Source: RDXT01 sp033765305 (GTDB lineage Bacteria; Bacteroidota; Bacteroidia; J057). Taken from it: a stretch of DNA of 64,000 nucleotides. The translations under genes were made by a program, and so were the position numbers. Under the pieces are notes generated by a model, which had not been told where the DNA came from, searched no databases, and saw nothing but the letters and a program-made list of their open reading frames with translations. Within the stretch, counting starts at the first letter, position 1. Each line of letters opens with the position of its first letter. Positions 44,299 to 52,988 of the stretch are shown piece by piece. The stretch spans positions 62,001 to 126,000 of the forward strand of contig JANRID010000019.1 of NCBI GenBank assembly GCA_033765305.1. The letters are read 5' to 3'.

Positions 44299-46257
44299 AT
44301 GCTATCTGTCCGTTTCCGTTCTTTATGCATCTCCCTATTGCTTCCCGCCGCCCTGATGGCGGGCGGCGAAGATTCGGTCTTCTATGACCTGCGCCAAAGG
44401 CCGTTCTACCACGGGGTGGCGTCCGGTGATCCCCTGCCGGATGGAGTCCTGCTCTGGACCCGCGTGACACCGGCCCGGGGCGTCGACTCTGCGGTACACG
44501 TCCGCTGGACCCTGGCACTCGATACCGGAATGACCCTCGTGGTGCAGCAGGGCCAGGTCTGGACCGGGCCTGAGCGGGATTTTACCGTAAAAGCCGATGT
44601 AACCGGCCTGGAAGCGCAGACGACCTACTACTACCGCTTTGAAACGGCTGCGGGCCGCTCGGCCATCGGCCGCACCCGCACCGCCCCCCGGCCCGATGCG
44701 GCACTGCCGCAGCTCCGGCTGGCAGTCGTGTCCTGCAACCACTACGAAGACGGATATTTCAATGCCTTTGGCCGCATCGCGGCCCGCTACGACCTTGACG
44801 CCGTCGTGCATCTGGGAGACTATATCTATGAATATAAATCCGGCGGCGACGGCGCCCCCGGCCGCTGCCACGACAGCCTGGAGGCCGTTACCCTGGACCA
44901 ATACCGCGCCCGCTATGCGCGCTACCGCCTCGATCAGGACCTGCAGGAAGCGCACCGCCAGCATCCGTTTATCCTGGTCTGGGACGATCACGAATCCGCC
45001 AACAACGCCTACGTAGCCGGCGCCGAAAACCACAACCCGGACCGGGAAGGCGACTGGGAAGAACGGAAAGCGGCATCCCGCCAGGCCTATTACGAATGGC
45101 TGCCCGTGCGCGAGCAAGCCAACGGCAAGCTGTACCGCACCTTCCGCTTCGGGCAGCTGGCCAGCCTCCTGATGCTCGATACCCGCCTCGAAGGCCGCGC
45201 AGACCCGGTGTTCAACTCGCTGGACCCGGCACTCGAAGATCCGGCGCGCAGCATCCTCGGCGCAGAACAGCGCGACTGGCTGCTGGCAGAACTGGCCTCT
45301 GCCCCCGCGCAGTGGAAGCTGATCGGCAATCAGGTGCTGTTTGCCCCGCTCAACATCGGCTGGGCCGCTATCCCGCCGCTCATCAGCGCCAGCAAGCTCG
45401 AAGGCATGGCCCTCGACATCTGGGACGGCTTTCCGCTCGAACGCCGCCGCATCCTCCGTTACATCGACAGCCTGCAGCTCCGGGACATCGTCATCCTCAC
45501 CGGCGATATCCACAGCTCCTTCGCCAACGAGGTCGCCGATCCTGTGCTGACGCCGCTGGACTCGGACAGCCTCGTATATGATCCCGAAACCGGACGCGGC
45601 GCGGTGGCCGTGGAGTTTGTCACCCCCAGCATTACATCGGATAATTTCGACGAAACCATCCCCGGCCCCCTTGCAGCCCTGCTCGAATATCAGCTCAACC
45701 ACCGCCTGCCGCCGCCGTATCCGGGCCGCGTGAATCCCAATCCGCACATGAAATTTGTGGATCTGGACCGGCATGGCTATCTGGTGCTGGACCTGACGCC
45801 GGCCCGCGCCCAGGCCGACTGGTACTTCATGCAGCGGATCGACCGGCCTGATCCCAGGGAGGAATGGGCGGAGGGCTGGTATGCTGAAACGGGTTCGCCC
45901 CGGCTACTCAAGGCAGACAGCGCCGCAGCGCCTGCCGCAGCGCCGCCGCAGCCTGCGCCGCCCGTCCGGGGCGAGCAGGCGCCGCGCAAAGCCGCAGCAC
46001 TGCAGATTCTCGCTGTTCAGCCCAATCCGGTTTCGGAGCTGCTTACGCTCCGCTATGCCCTCTACTGCGCCAGCCCGGTACGCATTTTCCTTTCCGACCC
46101 CGCCGGGCGGCGGATCGCCCAGCTGCTCCAGGCCCGGCAGCCTGCCGGCATCTACGAGCTGGAGATCAGCTGCGCAGGCCTCGCGTCCGGGGTGTACACC
46201 CTCACCTGCATCGACGCCTACCGGCGCCAGCACCGGAAGATCATCGTGCAGCATTGA
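44299..46257 (+). CDS. phoD: PhoD-like alkaline phosphatase/phosphodiesterase with T9SS sorting domain
   Basis: 652 residues with a signal peptide (RFRSLCISLLLPAALMAGG). The N-terminal Fn3-like domain starts at YHGVASGDPLPDGVLLWTRVTP. The metallophosphatase core has SCNHYEDGYFNAFGRIA, DAVVHLGDYIYEY, ILVWDDHESANNAY, KLIGNQVLFAP and DIVILTGDIHSSF, the metal ligands expected for PhoD. After a Pro/Ala-rich linker (~550-575) the last ~75 residues (LAVQPNPVSELLTLRYAL ... LASGVYTLTCIDA..) are a type A T9SS sorting domain, so the phosphatase is exported via SprA and kept on the surface, unlike Tat-exported PhoD of other bacteria. Probably scavenges phosphate from diesters. Perfect terminator 15 bases after the stop. 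Confidence 0.93.
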   Translation: MLSVRFRSLCISLLLPAALMAGGEDSVFYDLRQRPFYHGVASGDPLPDGVLLWTRVTPARGVDSAVHVRWTLALDTGMTLVVQQGQVWTGPERDFTVKADVTGLEAQTTYYYRFETAAGRSAIGRTRTAPRPDAALPQLRLAVVSCNHYEDGYFNAFGRIAARYDLDAVVHLGDYIYEYKSGGDGAPGRCHDSLEAVTLDQYRARYARYRLDQDLQEAHRQHPFILVWDDHESANNAYVAGAENHNPDREGDWEERKAASRQAYYEWLPVREQANGKLYRTFRFGQLASLLMLDTRLEGRADPVFNSLDPALEDPARSILGAEQRDWLLAELASAPAQWKLIGNQVLFAPLNIGWAAIPPLISASKLEGMALDIWDGFPLERRRILRYIDSLQLRDIVILTGDIHSSFANEVADPVLTPLDSDSLVYDPETGRGAVAVEFVTPSITSDNFDETIPGPLAALLEYQLNHRLPPPYPGRVNPNPHMKFVDLDRHGYLVLDLTPARAQADWYFMQRIDRPDPREEWAEGWYAETGSPRLLKADSAAAPAAAPPQPAPPVRGEQAPRKAAALQILAVQPNPVSELLTLRYALYCASPVRIFLSDPAGRRIAQLLQARQPAGIYELEISCAGLASGVYTLTCIDAYRRQHRKIIVQH

Positions 46258-46272
46258 GTCCCAGCACAAAAA

Positions 46273-46298
46273 CCATCCCTGGCAAAACCCAGGGATGG
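46273..46298 (+). terminator. Terminator hairpin after phoD
   Basis: Perfect 10-bp stem, CCATCCCTGG (46273-46282) and CCAGGGATGG (46289-46298), around the loop CAAAAC. A second hairpin (CTGCGCC/GGCGCAG, 46328-46344) may serve the minus-strand small ORF. Confidence 0.75.
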
Positions 46299-46348
46299 CC
46301 GGCACATGATCAGGAAAGCAATATCATCTGCGCCGCAGGCGCAGCCGG

Positions 46349-46480
46349 TCAGGGTCTGGCGCTCAAGGCCCCCGGCAAGGCGGGCTCCGGCAGGAGCAGG
46401 TGCGCAGCCAGCCAGATGCCGGCAATCGCAGCAGCGGCCAGCAGTCCGGCGACAATCCAGCGGTTGACGTGTCGTTTCAT
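46349..46480 (-). CDS. Possible small single-pass membrane protein (43 aa)
   Basis: An ATG at 46478-46480 opens a 43-codon frame ending in TGA at 46349-46351. The product has a basic head (MKRHVNRW), one clean hydrophobic segment of about 20 residues (IVAGLLAAAAIAGIWLAAHL) and a Pro-rich tail. Topology is convincing, but there is no recognised family and no consensus promoter. It is in the otherwise empty 46.26-46.6 kb gap, between a terminator and the DUF3078 gene. Treat as hypothetical. Confidence 0.35.
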   Translation of the reverse strand: MKRHVNRWIVAGLLAAAAIAGIWLAAHLLLPEPALPGALSARP

Positions 46481-46604
46481 GTTGGTGTTGATAAAGAGAC
46501 TACAGACAATCCTGTCGTGAATATACGCACGCCAGACCGCACATGATGCTGCCGCCAGCCCGGAATTAGCAGCCGTGCCGCCAGGCAGGACAAGCGTGCA
46601 GCAA

Positions 46605-47516
46605 TTACTTCTTCAGAAAGGTGTAGGTCAGGCCGATGGTCAGCACATGCTGAAACTGCACCCGCGGCTCCTGGCCGGTAACATTGCCGTTTTCGTCGCG
46701 GATGTCGAACTGGATGTCTTTGTCGTAGATCAGGTTGGTGGCGAAATTGACCGCAAACCAGTCGTTGACCTTGGCCGTCGTCAGGGTTTCCCAGTTGACG
46801 TCGATGGCGCCGAAGTCCTGCAGGTAGTTGCTGAAGAAGTTGGCCTGGGTCTGAAACAGGATGTTCTTCGCGATTTCGCGGCGGTATTTCACATTCAGGT
46901 TGGAACCCAGCTCATAGCGGAATGCGTCGTTTTCGGGGTTGTACAGGGCCTGATATTCAGCCACGCGCACAAAGGTCATCTTGGAGTTGACCGGGGAGTA
47001 ATATACGCTGAAGTCCGCCGAGGGCTGCCAGTCGATCCCGACGCCGAAGTTGAGATAGCCCGGCGCCATGAAGGCGGAGATGGTATCCTGCGGCAGGATG
47101 GTCGCGGCCTTGGGGTCGAATTTGAACCCCTCCGCAAACTGCGTCCGGAAATTGACCAGCGCCGAAAGCAGCAGCTTGTCGGTAAACTTGCGGCCATACT
47201 TGGAATTGAGCTCGATCCGGTCTTCGTTCTTGATAAACCGGGCTTCGCCGCCGCCCTGGCGGACCACCCCGTAGGCGAGGGCAAGGTCGTTTTGCCACGA
47301 TTGCTTGTCTTTGGTGTAATTGGCGAACATGTTGACCCGGCCTACGATGGACTGGGAATTGATCCCGCCCGCCTGCCAGTATTCACTGAAGCCGGTATTG
47401 GTGAATCCGAGGGCGCCTACGCCGCCTTTTTTCCAGTAGGTGGTGTCGCGCTCCTGCGCATGCAGGGAGAGGCCGGCTGGCAGCAGGGCGATCAGCAAAA
47501 CGTATACAGCTTTCAT
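46605..47516 (-). CDS. DUF3078 outer-membrane protein
   Basis: 303 residues from the ATG at 47514-47516, which begins a signal peptide (MKAVYVLLIALLPAGLSLHAQ). The WKKGGVGALGFTNTGFSEYWQAGGINSQS start, repeated amphipathic strands, NDLALAYGVVRQGG, DRIELNSKYGRKF and the ending VQFQHVLTIGLTYTFLKK mark DUF3078, a Bacteroidota family predicted to be an outer-membrane beta-barrel. The final aromatic-rich strand fits a BAM signal. Function is unknown. A -7 box is 42 bases upstream of the ATG. Confidence 0.9.
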   Translation of the reverse strand: MKAVYVLLIALLPAGLSLHAQERDTTYWKKGGVGALGFTNTGFSEYWQAGGINSQSIVGRVNMFANYTKDKQSWQNDLALAYGVVRQGGGEARFIKNEDRIELNSKYGRKFTDKLLLSALVNFRTQFAEGFKFDPKAATILPQDTISAFMAPGYLNFGVGIDWQPSADFSVYYSPVNSKMTFVRVAEYQALYNPENDAFRYELGSNLNVKYRREIAKNILFQTQANFFSNYLQDFGAIDVNWETLTTAKVNDWFAVNFATNLIYDKDIQFDIRDENGNVTGQEPRVQFQHVLTIGLTYTFLKK

Positions 47517-47557
47517 ACAGCATGAAGGGTTAAGTGGATACTGGTACAAGAACCGCT

Positions 47558-47565
47558 CAAAGATA
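47558..47565 (-). promoter_or_regulatory. -7 box (TATCTTTG, minus strand) for the DUF3078 gene
   Basis: Exact TAnnTTTG match on the minus strand, about 42 bases before the ATG. No -33 TTG found. Confidence 0.45.
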
Positions 47566-47723
47566 GCAGTTCCGCTCCGGCATGGAGACGAATCCGGAGG
47601 GCAGCAGGTCACCTGTGCCCGCTGTTCAATCGCTTTCCTGCCGCACCGGGCTTTTCCCGGCCGGATGCATGGTTTTCCGGCAGAATCGCCGTACCTTTTG
47701 CCCGCGGGAAGCATGCATTCCCG

Positions 47724-48239
47724 ATGCTGTGTATGACGCTGCTGGCCGATACCACCCTGCAAGCATTCGGCGAAATCGGTGCCTACCTCCTCGGCGGGCT
47801 TGCCTTTGCCGGACTGATCTCGCTGACCTCCCGCCTCATCGCTCCGGACCGGCCCAATCCGGTCAAGGCCAGCTCCTACGAGTGCGGCGAAGAGCCGGAA
47901 GGCAGCGGCCATGTGCGCCTGCACATGCGGTTTTTTACCGTCGGGCTTGTATTCCTGATTTTCGAGGTGGAAGTGCTCTTTCTGTTTCCCTGGGCGCTGG
48001 TGCTCGGCGATGCCGGGCTGATCGGCGCGGTTCCGGGCTGGGGCCGCCTGGCCCTCGCCGAGGCAGGGGCCTTTTTGCTCATTCTCACCCTCGGCCTGGT
48101 CTATGTCTGGGCAAAAGGCGATCTCGAATGGGTCCAGCCCCGGCCTGCCGGCCTGAGCCGGCAGCCGGCTGCGCCCGATCCGGCCTACGACGCGGTCAAC
48201 CGCAAGTATGCTGCTGCGCCTGAATCTGTTTCATCCTGA
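47724..48239 (+). CDS. nuoA: NADH-quinone oxidoreductase subunit A
   Basis: 171 residues (or 168 from the ATG at 47733). Three membrane segments, with the conserved loop KASSYECGEEPEG between the first and second and the second-helix FLIFEVEVLFLFPWA holding the functional Glu residues. The conserved Cys of complex I subunit A loop is present (YECG). The tail after the third helix (WAKGDLEWVQPRP...) is ~40 residues longer than in E. coli. First gene of a nuoA-nuoB-nuoC cluster; gap to nuoB 12 bases. Confidence 0.95.
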   Translation: MLCMTLLADTTLQAFGEIGAYLLGGLAFAGLISLTSRLIAPDRPNPVKASSYECGEEPEGSGHVRLHMRFFTVGLVFLIFEVEVLFLFPWALVLGDAGLIGAVPGWGRLALAEAGAFLLILTLGLVYVWAKGDLEWVQPRPAGLSRQPAAPDPAYDAVNRKYAAAPESVSS

Positions 48240-48251
48240 AGCCTGCATACG

Positions 48252-48728
48252 ATGGGATTGCTGGACCGGAAAAGCGGAGAAGGAGAAGTCATCCTGACCC
48301 GGGTGGAGGACCTGCTCAACTGGGCAAAGGCTTCCTCGCTCTGGCCGATGAGTTTTGGGCTGGCCTGCTGCGCCATCGAGATGATGGCCGCCAATGCCAG
48401 CCATTACGACCTCGACCGGATCGGGGTATTCCCCCGGCCCTCTCCCCGCCAGTCGGATCTGATGATCATTTCCGGAACCGTGACCTTCAAAATGGCCGAC
48501 CGCATCCGCCGCCTCTACGAGCAGATGCCTGAGCCGCGCTATGTAATCTCGATGGGCTCCTGCGCTACCTGCGGCGGCCCCTACTGGGAGCATGGCTACC
48601 ATGTGGTCAAAGGCGTGGACCGCATCGTGCCGGTGGATGTGTACGTGCCGGGCTGCCCGCCCCGCCCCGAAGCGCTGATCGGCGGACTGCTGAAGCTGCA
48701 GGAGAAAATTACCGCAACCGGAGCCTGA
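48252..48728 (+). CDS. nuoB: NADH-quinone oxidoreductase subunit B
   Basis: 158 residues. All four ligands of the 4Fe-4S cluster N2 are present: C39 and C40 (FGLACCAIEMM), C104 (SMGSCATCGG) and C135 (YVPGCPPRPEALIGGL). It passes electrons to quinone at the peripheral-membrane arm junction of complex I. Its TGA shares one base with the ATG of nuoC, so the two are translationally coupled. Confidence 0.97.
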   Translation: MGLLDRKSGEGEVILTRVEDLLNWAKASSLWPMSFGLACCAIEMMAANASHYDLDRIGVFPRPSPRQSDLMIISGTVTFKMADRIRRLYEQMPEPRYVISMGSCATCGGPYWEHGYHVVKGVDRIVPVDVYVPGCPPRPEALIGGLLKLQEKITATGA

Positions 48729-49231
48729 TGGAAGCCTCCCTGACGATCCCGGACATAGCAGCGCTCCTGCGGAGCCGCTTCGGCGATGCCCTCGTCGAGG
48801 CCGAAGACCTGCAGGCCCCCCAGCCCTGGCTGCAGCTCCAGCCCGCCCGCCTGGCGGAGGTCTGCACCTTGCTCCGCGACGACCCCCGCACCCGCTTCGA
48901 CAGCCTCTCCTGCCTCTCCGGCGTGGATTACGGCCCGGAAAACGGAGCCCTGGGGGTGGTCTATCACCTCTATTCCATCCTCCGGGAACAGCTGCTGGTG
49001 CTCAAGGTCCGCATTCCCCGCGAAGATCCGCAGGCTGCGGTGCCCTCGCTCGCCCAGGTCTGGCGCACAGCAGAATGGCACGAGCGCGAAGCCTTCGACC
49101 TGCTCGGCATCCGGTTCAGCGGCCACCCCGATCTGCGCCGCATCCTGCTGCCCGACGACTGGGAAGGGCATCCGCTGCGCAAAGACTACGAGGCGCAGGA
49201 ATGGTATCACGATATTCAGGTGAAATACTGA
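48728..49231 (+). CDS. nuoC: NADH-quinone oxidoreductase subunit C
   Basis: 167 residues. The sequence has the NuoC core LSCLSGVDYGPENGALGVVYHLYSI, VPSLAQVWRTAEWHEREAFDLLGIRFSGHPDLRRILLPDDWEGHPLRKDY, an almost textbook signature. It is a separate subunit, not fused to NuoD. It is followed not by nuoD but by an unrelated acetyltransferase gene 77 bases downstream, so the complex I genes are split here. Confidence 0.96.
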   Translation: MEASLTIPDIAALLRSRFGDALVEAEDLQAPQPWLQLQPARLAEVCTLLRDDPRTRFDSLSCLSGVDYGPENGALGVVYHLYSILREQLLVLKVRIPREDPQAAVPSLAQVWRTAEWHEREAFDLLGIRFSGHPDLRRILLPDDWEGHPLRKDYEAQEWYHDIQVKY

Positions 49232-49308
49232 GCGCCCAGCCGGCCGGCTTCAGCCGCTTTCCAACCATTTTCCTCCGGCAGCGTTGTAGCTTGCAAACGC
49301 TGGTTTAT

Positions 49309-49593
49309 ATGCATGCCATTCAGCAGGAAGAGCACGGCGCCAAAGGCGCCTTTTTTATCGAGGCGGAAGGCGAGCGGCTCGCCGCCATGACTTACACCCG
49401 CGCCGGGGACCGGCTCGTCATCATTGACCACACGGAGGTGGATGACCGCCTCCGGGGCACCGGTGCCGGCAAGGCGCTTGTGGAGCAGGCAGTGCAGTGG
49501 GCCCGCGGGCACCAGGTCAAGATCCTGCCGCTGTGCCCCTTTGCGCGCTCGGTGTTCCAGAAGCATGCAGAGCTGCGCGATGTGCTGCAATAG
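49309..49593 (+). CDS. Small YjdJ-type GNAT N-acetyltransferase
   Basis: 94 residues from the ATG at 49309, the normal size of the minimal GNAT group. GAFFIEAEGERLAAMTYTRAGDRLVIIDHTEVDDRLRGTGAGKALVEQAVQWAR contains the acetyl-CoA loop R-G-T-G-A-G-K. KILPLCPFARSVFQKHAEL is the characteristic ending. Acceptor unknown. Stands alone after nuoC. The sequence GTAGCTTGC 20 bases before the ATG is a -7-like element (TAGCTTGC). Confidence 0.9.
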   Translation: MHAIQQEEHGAKGAFFIEAEGERLAAMTYTRAGDRLVIIDHTEVDDRLRGTGAGKALVEQAVQWARGHQVKILPLCPFARSVFQKHAELRDVLQ

Positions 49594-49644
49594 CCGGTCC
49601 GGCTTCCAAACAATTCGCCTGCTCCCCGCGTTCAATTTGCGCAC

Positions 49645-50223
49645 ATGACCGACAAGCTTCATATCGTCCTGCTGCTGGGCAGCATCCGCCAAGGCCGGCG
49701 CAGCCACTGGCTGGCCCGCATGCTCATGGACCGCCTGAATGCCGTGCCAGGCGTGAAGGCCGAGCTGTGGGACCTCGCCGAGCGCCCCCTGCCCCTGCTC
49801 GAAAACCGCTGGGCCGAGCAAAACCCGCAGCCGGAATCCCTGGCCTCCGCCAGCGCGAGCTTCCGCGCAGCCGATGCGCTCGTCTTTATCTCCCCCGAAT
49901 ACCACGGAAGCTATACCGGGGTGCTCAAAAATGCCGTGGACCACTTCTGGAAGGAGTTCCACCGCAAACCCATCGGCGTGGCTGCCACCGGCTCCGGGCG
50001 CTTCGGCGGGCTCAATGCTTCCACGGAGATGCAGCAGCTCGTGCTTTCGCTCGGTGCCTTCCCCATGCCGTATAAGCTGCTGGTGCCCTTTATCAGCAAG
50101 GTATTCGATGCGGAGGGAAATCCGGTTTCGCCGGAGCTGGAGGCCAGCGTGGATACCTTCGTACAGGAATTTCTGTGGTTTGCGCGGGCGCTCGCAGCAG
50201 CGCGCGAGCCCGTGCGGGCGTAA
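49645..50223 (+). CDS. NAD(P)H-dependent FMN reductase-like flavoprotein
   Basis: 192 residues of flavodoxin-like fold. IVLLLGSIRQGRRSHWLARML is the N-terminal FMN-phosphate loop (GSIRxGR), and DALVFISPEYHGSYTGVLKNAVDHF is the second FMN-contact motif (SPEYHGSxxGxLKNAxD). VAATGSGRFGGLNASTEMQQ continues the family signature. A cytosolic quinone, azo or chromate reductase-type activity is possible. Confidence 0.9.
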   Translation: MTDKLHIVLLLGSIRQGRRSHWLARMLMDRLNAVPGVKAELWDLAERPLPLLENRWAEQNPQPESLASASASFRAADALVFISPEYHGSYTGVLKNAVDHFWKEFHRKPIGVAATGSGRFGGLNASTEMQQLVLSLGAFPMPYKLLVPFISKVFDAEGNPVSPELEASVDTFVQEFLWFARALAAAREPVRA

Positions 50224-50287
50224 TTCCTGCGTCCGGATTTGGGCGCTCGCGTTTCAGCCCGTAGCTTGCAGGTAAAACCTGCCCGGT

Positions 50288-50725
50288 ATGAAACTCCTCA
50301 ATTGGATAGCCAAGCTGATCCTGCTGCTCAACACCCTGTTTGAGATCCCGGTGGGACTGATCATGATCTTCGCGCCTGCGGTCTTTTTCCCCGAAATCAA
50401 CAAGCCCGAGATCAACGAAGTGGCCCATCAGCTCGTGACCGCCCAGGGCCGTGCCTTCGGCTTTGCAGCGATCGCGGTCGGGGTGCTGAGCCTGCTGATG
50501 TCGCTGCGTCCGCTCTCCCGCGAGGTGCTGTTTGCCGGCATGGGCGCGCTGGCGGTCTTCCACATCGGCCTGAGCATCGCCCAGCTCCTGAACCAGATCG
50601 AAGGCTACAGCGCGCTGATCGCCCTGGTGATCCACGGGGCGTTTGCAGTCATCTTCCTTGCGGTATTCATCTGGAATGCCGGCAAGCGTCAGGAGCCCGT
50701 CCCGGCATCGGCCCCGGCGGCATGA
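50288..50725 (+). CDS. Small four-helix membrane protein of unknown function
   Basis: 145 residues with four hydrophobic segments: IAKLILLLNTLFEIPVGLIMIF, AFGFAAIAVGVLSLLMSL, VLFAGMGALAVFHIGLSIAQL and ALIALVIHGAFAVIFLAVFIW. The topology resembles DUF4345/DoxX-like small membrane proteins but I cannot assign a family. A TAGCTTGC -7-like element, as before the acetyltransferase gene, precedes the ATG by about 20 bases. Convergent with the SDR gene, 3 bases apart. Confidence 0.75.
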   Translation: MKLLNWIAKLILLLNTLFEIPVGLIMIFAPAVFFPEINKPEINEVAHQLVTAQGRAFGFAAIAVGVLSLLMSLRPLSREVLFAGMGALAVFHIGLSIAQLLNQIEGYSALIALVIHGAFAVIFLAVFIWNAGKRQEPVPASAPAA

Positions 50726-50728
50726 GCC

Positions 50729-51463
50729 TCACCAGGGATGCTCGGCACCGTCCCACTGGAAAAATTTGCCTGCATCCTCCAGCGTGGCCCGGTAGATCAC
50801 CTGCAGCAGCCCGGCTACCGAGTCCTCCGGCGTCAGCGGAGCCCGGCTGCCGCCCATGTCGGTCTGCACCCAGCCGGGATTCACGGCAATAGCCGTGATA
50901 TTCAGCGGCTTGAGGTCCTGGGCCATGGCGCGGGTAAACATGTTGAGCAGCGCCTTGCTGCCGGAGTAGCCGTAGTTGCCGCCCTGGGTTTTGATTGCGA
51001 GGGATCCGAGCCAGGAGGAAATATTGACCACTTTGGCGTCCTGGCCGGCGCTGAGCAGCGGCAGCAGATGCTTGACCAGCAGAACCGGCGCAATGGCGTT
51101 GACCTGAATCATCTGCATCAGCCGGTCCGCGTCCAGCTCCTCCAGCTTGAAGGCGCCCAGAAACGCCTCGTGCCCCCCGCCGCTGCGGGCATTGATGCCG
51201 GCATTGTTGATCAGAAGGTCCAGGCGGCCATGCCGCTGCTGGACCTGAGCGGCCAGCAGCTGGATTTGCGCTTCATCTGCGACGTCGAGCAGGAGGGGCT
51301 CCGCCGCAGATCCTTCGGCGGCCAGCGCCTCGGCTGCGTGCGTGCAAGCTTCTTCGGTGCGGGCCGTGAGCAGCACGCGGTATCCCGCATGCCCCAGCTG
51401 GCGGCAAAATTCCAGCCCCAAACCCCGTCCGGCGCCGGTCACAAGTGCGATCCGTTGATCCAT
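50729..51463 (-). CDS. Short-chain dehydrogenase/reductase
   Basis: 244 residues. Classical SDR motifs are present: TGAGRGLG (NAD(P)-binding glycine motif, residues ~10-17), LLINNAG (~85-91), catalytic Ser in VVNISSWLGS and Tyr/Lys in YGYSGSK, then VNPGWVQTDMGG. The 'VNPGWVQTDMGG' ending and overall length match the C-factor/sniffer-like SDR group. The arginine following the glycine motif suggests NADP preference. Substrate unknown. Same strand as the NDH-2 gene, 60 bases downstream of it. Confidence 0.92.
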   Translation of the reverse strand: MDQRIALVTGAGRGLGLEFCRQLGHAGYRVLLTARTEEACTHAAEALAAEGSAAEPLLLDVADEAQIQLLAAQVQQRHGRLDLLINNAGINARSGGGHEAFLGAFKLEELDADRLMQMIQVNAIAPVLLVKHLLPLLSAGQDAKVVNISSWLGSLAIKTQGGNYGYSGSKALLNMFTRAMAQDLKPLNITAIAVNPGWVQTDMGGSRAPLTPEDSVAGLLQVIYRATLEDAGKFFQWDGAEHPW

Positions 51464-51523
51464 CCGCGAATATTACGGATTCCGGAGGATTCGCAAAATC
51501 ATTTGTTCGTGCCCGCTTCCCGA

Positions 51524-52834
51524 TCAGGTCTTGGCCGGCTCTGGGCTCCGGAGCTGAGTCTGCCGGCGGAACGGACGGATGATCAGGCGGGTGCCTTTAT
51601 CGTAGGTGAAATAGCTCCAGATCCAGTTGGTGAAAACCACGAGCTTGTTGCGTGTGCCGATGAGATAGAGCAGGTGCACAAACATCCAGCCCAGCCACGC
51701 AATCAGCCCCTTGAGGTGCAGCTTGCCAAAGTCGATGACGGCGCGGTTTCGGCCGATGGTTGCCATGGTGCCTTTGTCGAAATACTCGAAGGGCTTCAGC
51801 GGGGCTCCTTTGGCCAGGCTGAGCAGGTTGGCCGCCAGCCAGGTGCCCTGCTGCATCGCCACCGGCGCTACCTGCGGGTGGCCGTTCGGGTAGGCTTCCG
51901 TGCGCATGAGCGCCACATCGCCGACCGCAAAAATCCGCTCATGTCCCCTGACACGGTTGTATGCATCCACAGCGAAGCGCCCGCCCCGGTCCTGCGCCTC
52001 CGGTGCCAGCCCCTCGATGGTGCAGCCTTTGATCCCGGCGGCCCAGATGACCGTAGCCGACTCGAAGGTCTGACCGATGTCGGTGGTGACCACCTCGCCG
52101 TCGTAGCTCGTCACGCGGGTGCTGAGCCATACATGCACGCCCATGTCTTCAAGGGCTTTTTTGGCATCCGACGACGATTTGTCCGACATCGCCCCCAGCA
52201 GTTCGCCGCCCGACTCGATCAGGTGGATCTCCATCCGGCGCAGGTCCAGCTCCGGATAGTCGTGCGGCAGCACATGCCGCTTCAGCTCCGCCAAAGCACC
52301 CGCCGTCTCCACCCCCGTGGGGCCGCCGCCTACCACGATGAACTCCATCAGCTGATCCCGCTCTTCCACCAGCCGCTCCTGATGCGCCGCCTCGAAATGC
52401 TGGAGGATCATGCTCCGCAGATCCAGCGCCTCCGGGATGGTCTTCATGCTCATGGCATGGGCGTTCAGATCCGCCATGCCGTAAAAATTCGTATAGCTGC
52501 CCGTCGCGATGACGAGGTAGTCGTAGCTCACTTCGCCGATGCTGGTGTGCACCGTGCGCTGCTCCGGATCGATGCGCTGCACTTCGGCTACGCGGAAGAT
52601 GAAATTCCGCTGGCGCGCAAACATCTTGCGCAGCGGAAACGCGATCGAATCGGGCTCCAGCCCCCCGGTAGCTACCTGGTACAGCAGCGGCTGGAAGGTG
52701 TGATAGTTGTGCCGGTCGAACATGACGACCTGGAAGGGCTGATTGCGGAGGGATTTGGCCAGCATGATGCCGCCGAAGCCGCCGCCAATGATCAGAACAC
52801 GCGGGAGGTGGGTGGTAGGCAGAGAGATTTTCAT
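51524..52834 (-). CDS. ndh: Type II NADH:quinone oxidoreductase (NDH-2)
   Basis: 436 residues from the ATG at 52832-52834 (a TTG three codons upstream is also in frame). Two Rossmann folds: VLIIGGGFGGIMLAKSL for FAD (~14-30) and FIVVGGGPTGVETAGALAEL for NADH (~168-187). The quinone-site strip appears as VAPVAMQQGTWLAANL (AQxAxQ-type motif), and GHERIFAVGDVA is the second FAD contact. The C-terminus has a hydrophobic patch (LIAWLGWMFVHLLYLIG) for membrane attachment. It oxidises NADH without pumping protons, 2.3 kb from the complex I genes. A near-consensus -7 (TAACTTTC, minus strand, 52852-52859) lies upstream. Confidence 0.95.
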   Translation of the reverse strand: MKISLPTTHLPRVLIIGGGFGGIMLAKSLRNQPFQVVMFDRHNYHTFQPLLYQVATGGLEPDSIAFPLRKMFARQRNFIFRVAEVQRIDPEQRTVHTSIGEVSYDYLVIATGSYTNFYGMADLNAHAMSMKTIPEALDLRSMILQHFEAAHQERLVEERDQLMEFIVVGGGPTGVETAGALAELKRHVLPHDYPELDLRRMEIHLIESGGELLGAMSDKSSSDAKKALEDMGVHVWLSTRVTSYDGEVVTTDIGQTFESATVIWAAGIKGCTIEGLAPEAQDRGGRFAVDAYNRVRGHERIFAVGDVALMRTEAYPNGHPQVAPVAMQQGTWLAANLLSLAKGAPLKPFEYFDKGTMATIGRNRAVIDFGKLHLKGLIAWLGWMFVHLLYLIGTRNKLVVFTNWIWSYFTYDKGTRLIIRPFRRQTQLRSPEPAKT

Positions 52835-52988
52835 ATGTTTCAATAATCTCTGAAAGTTACTCGTTGTACGCAGGCTGCGCCCGGAGGTTCCTCTGTACCG
52901 GCAAAGGACACAGGTTTTCGCAGCAGAAAAAAATCACTTGGCGGAGGCCGCGCAGGCATGCATCTTTGCATTCCAAGCGAGCAGATTC

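Noticed and set aside
50738..52846. 702-codon plus-strand frame across the SDR and NDH-2 genes
   Set aside because: Spans two well-supported minus-strand genes and has no family features.
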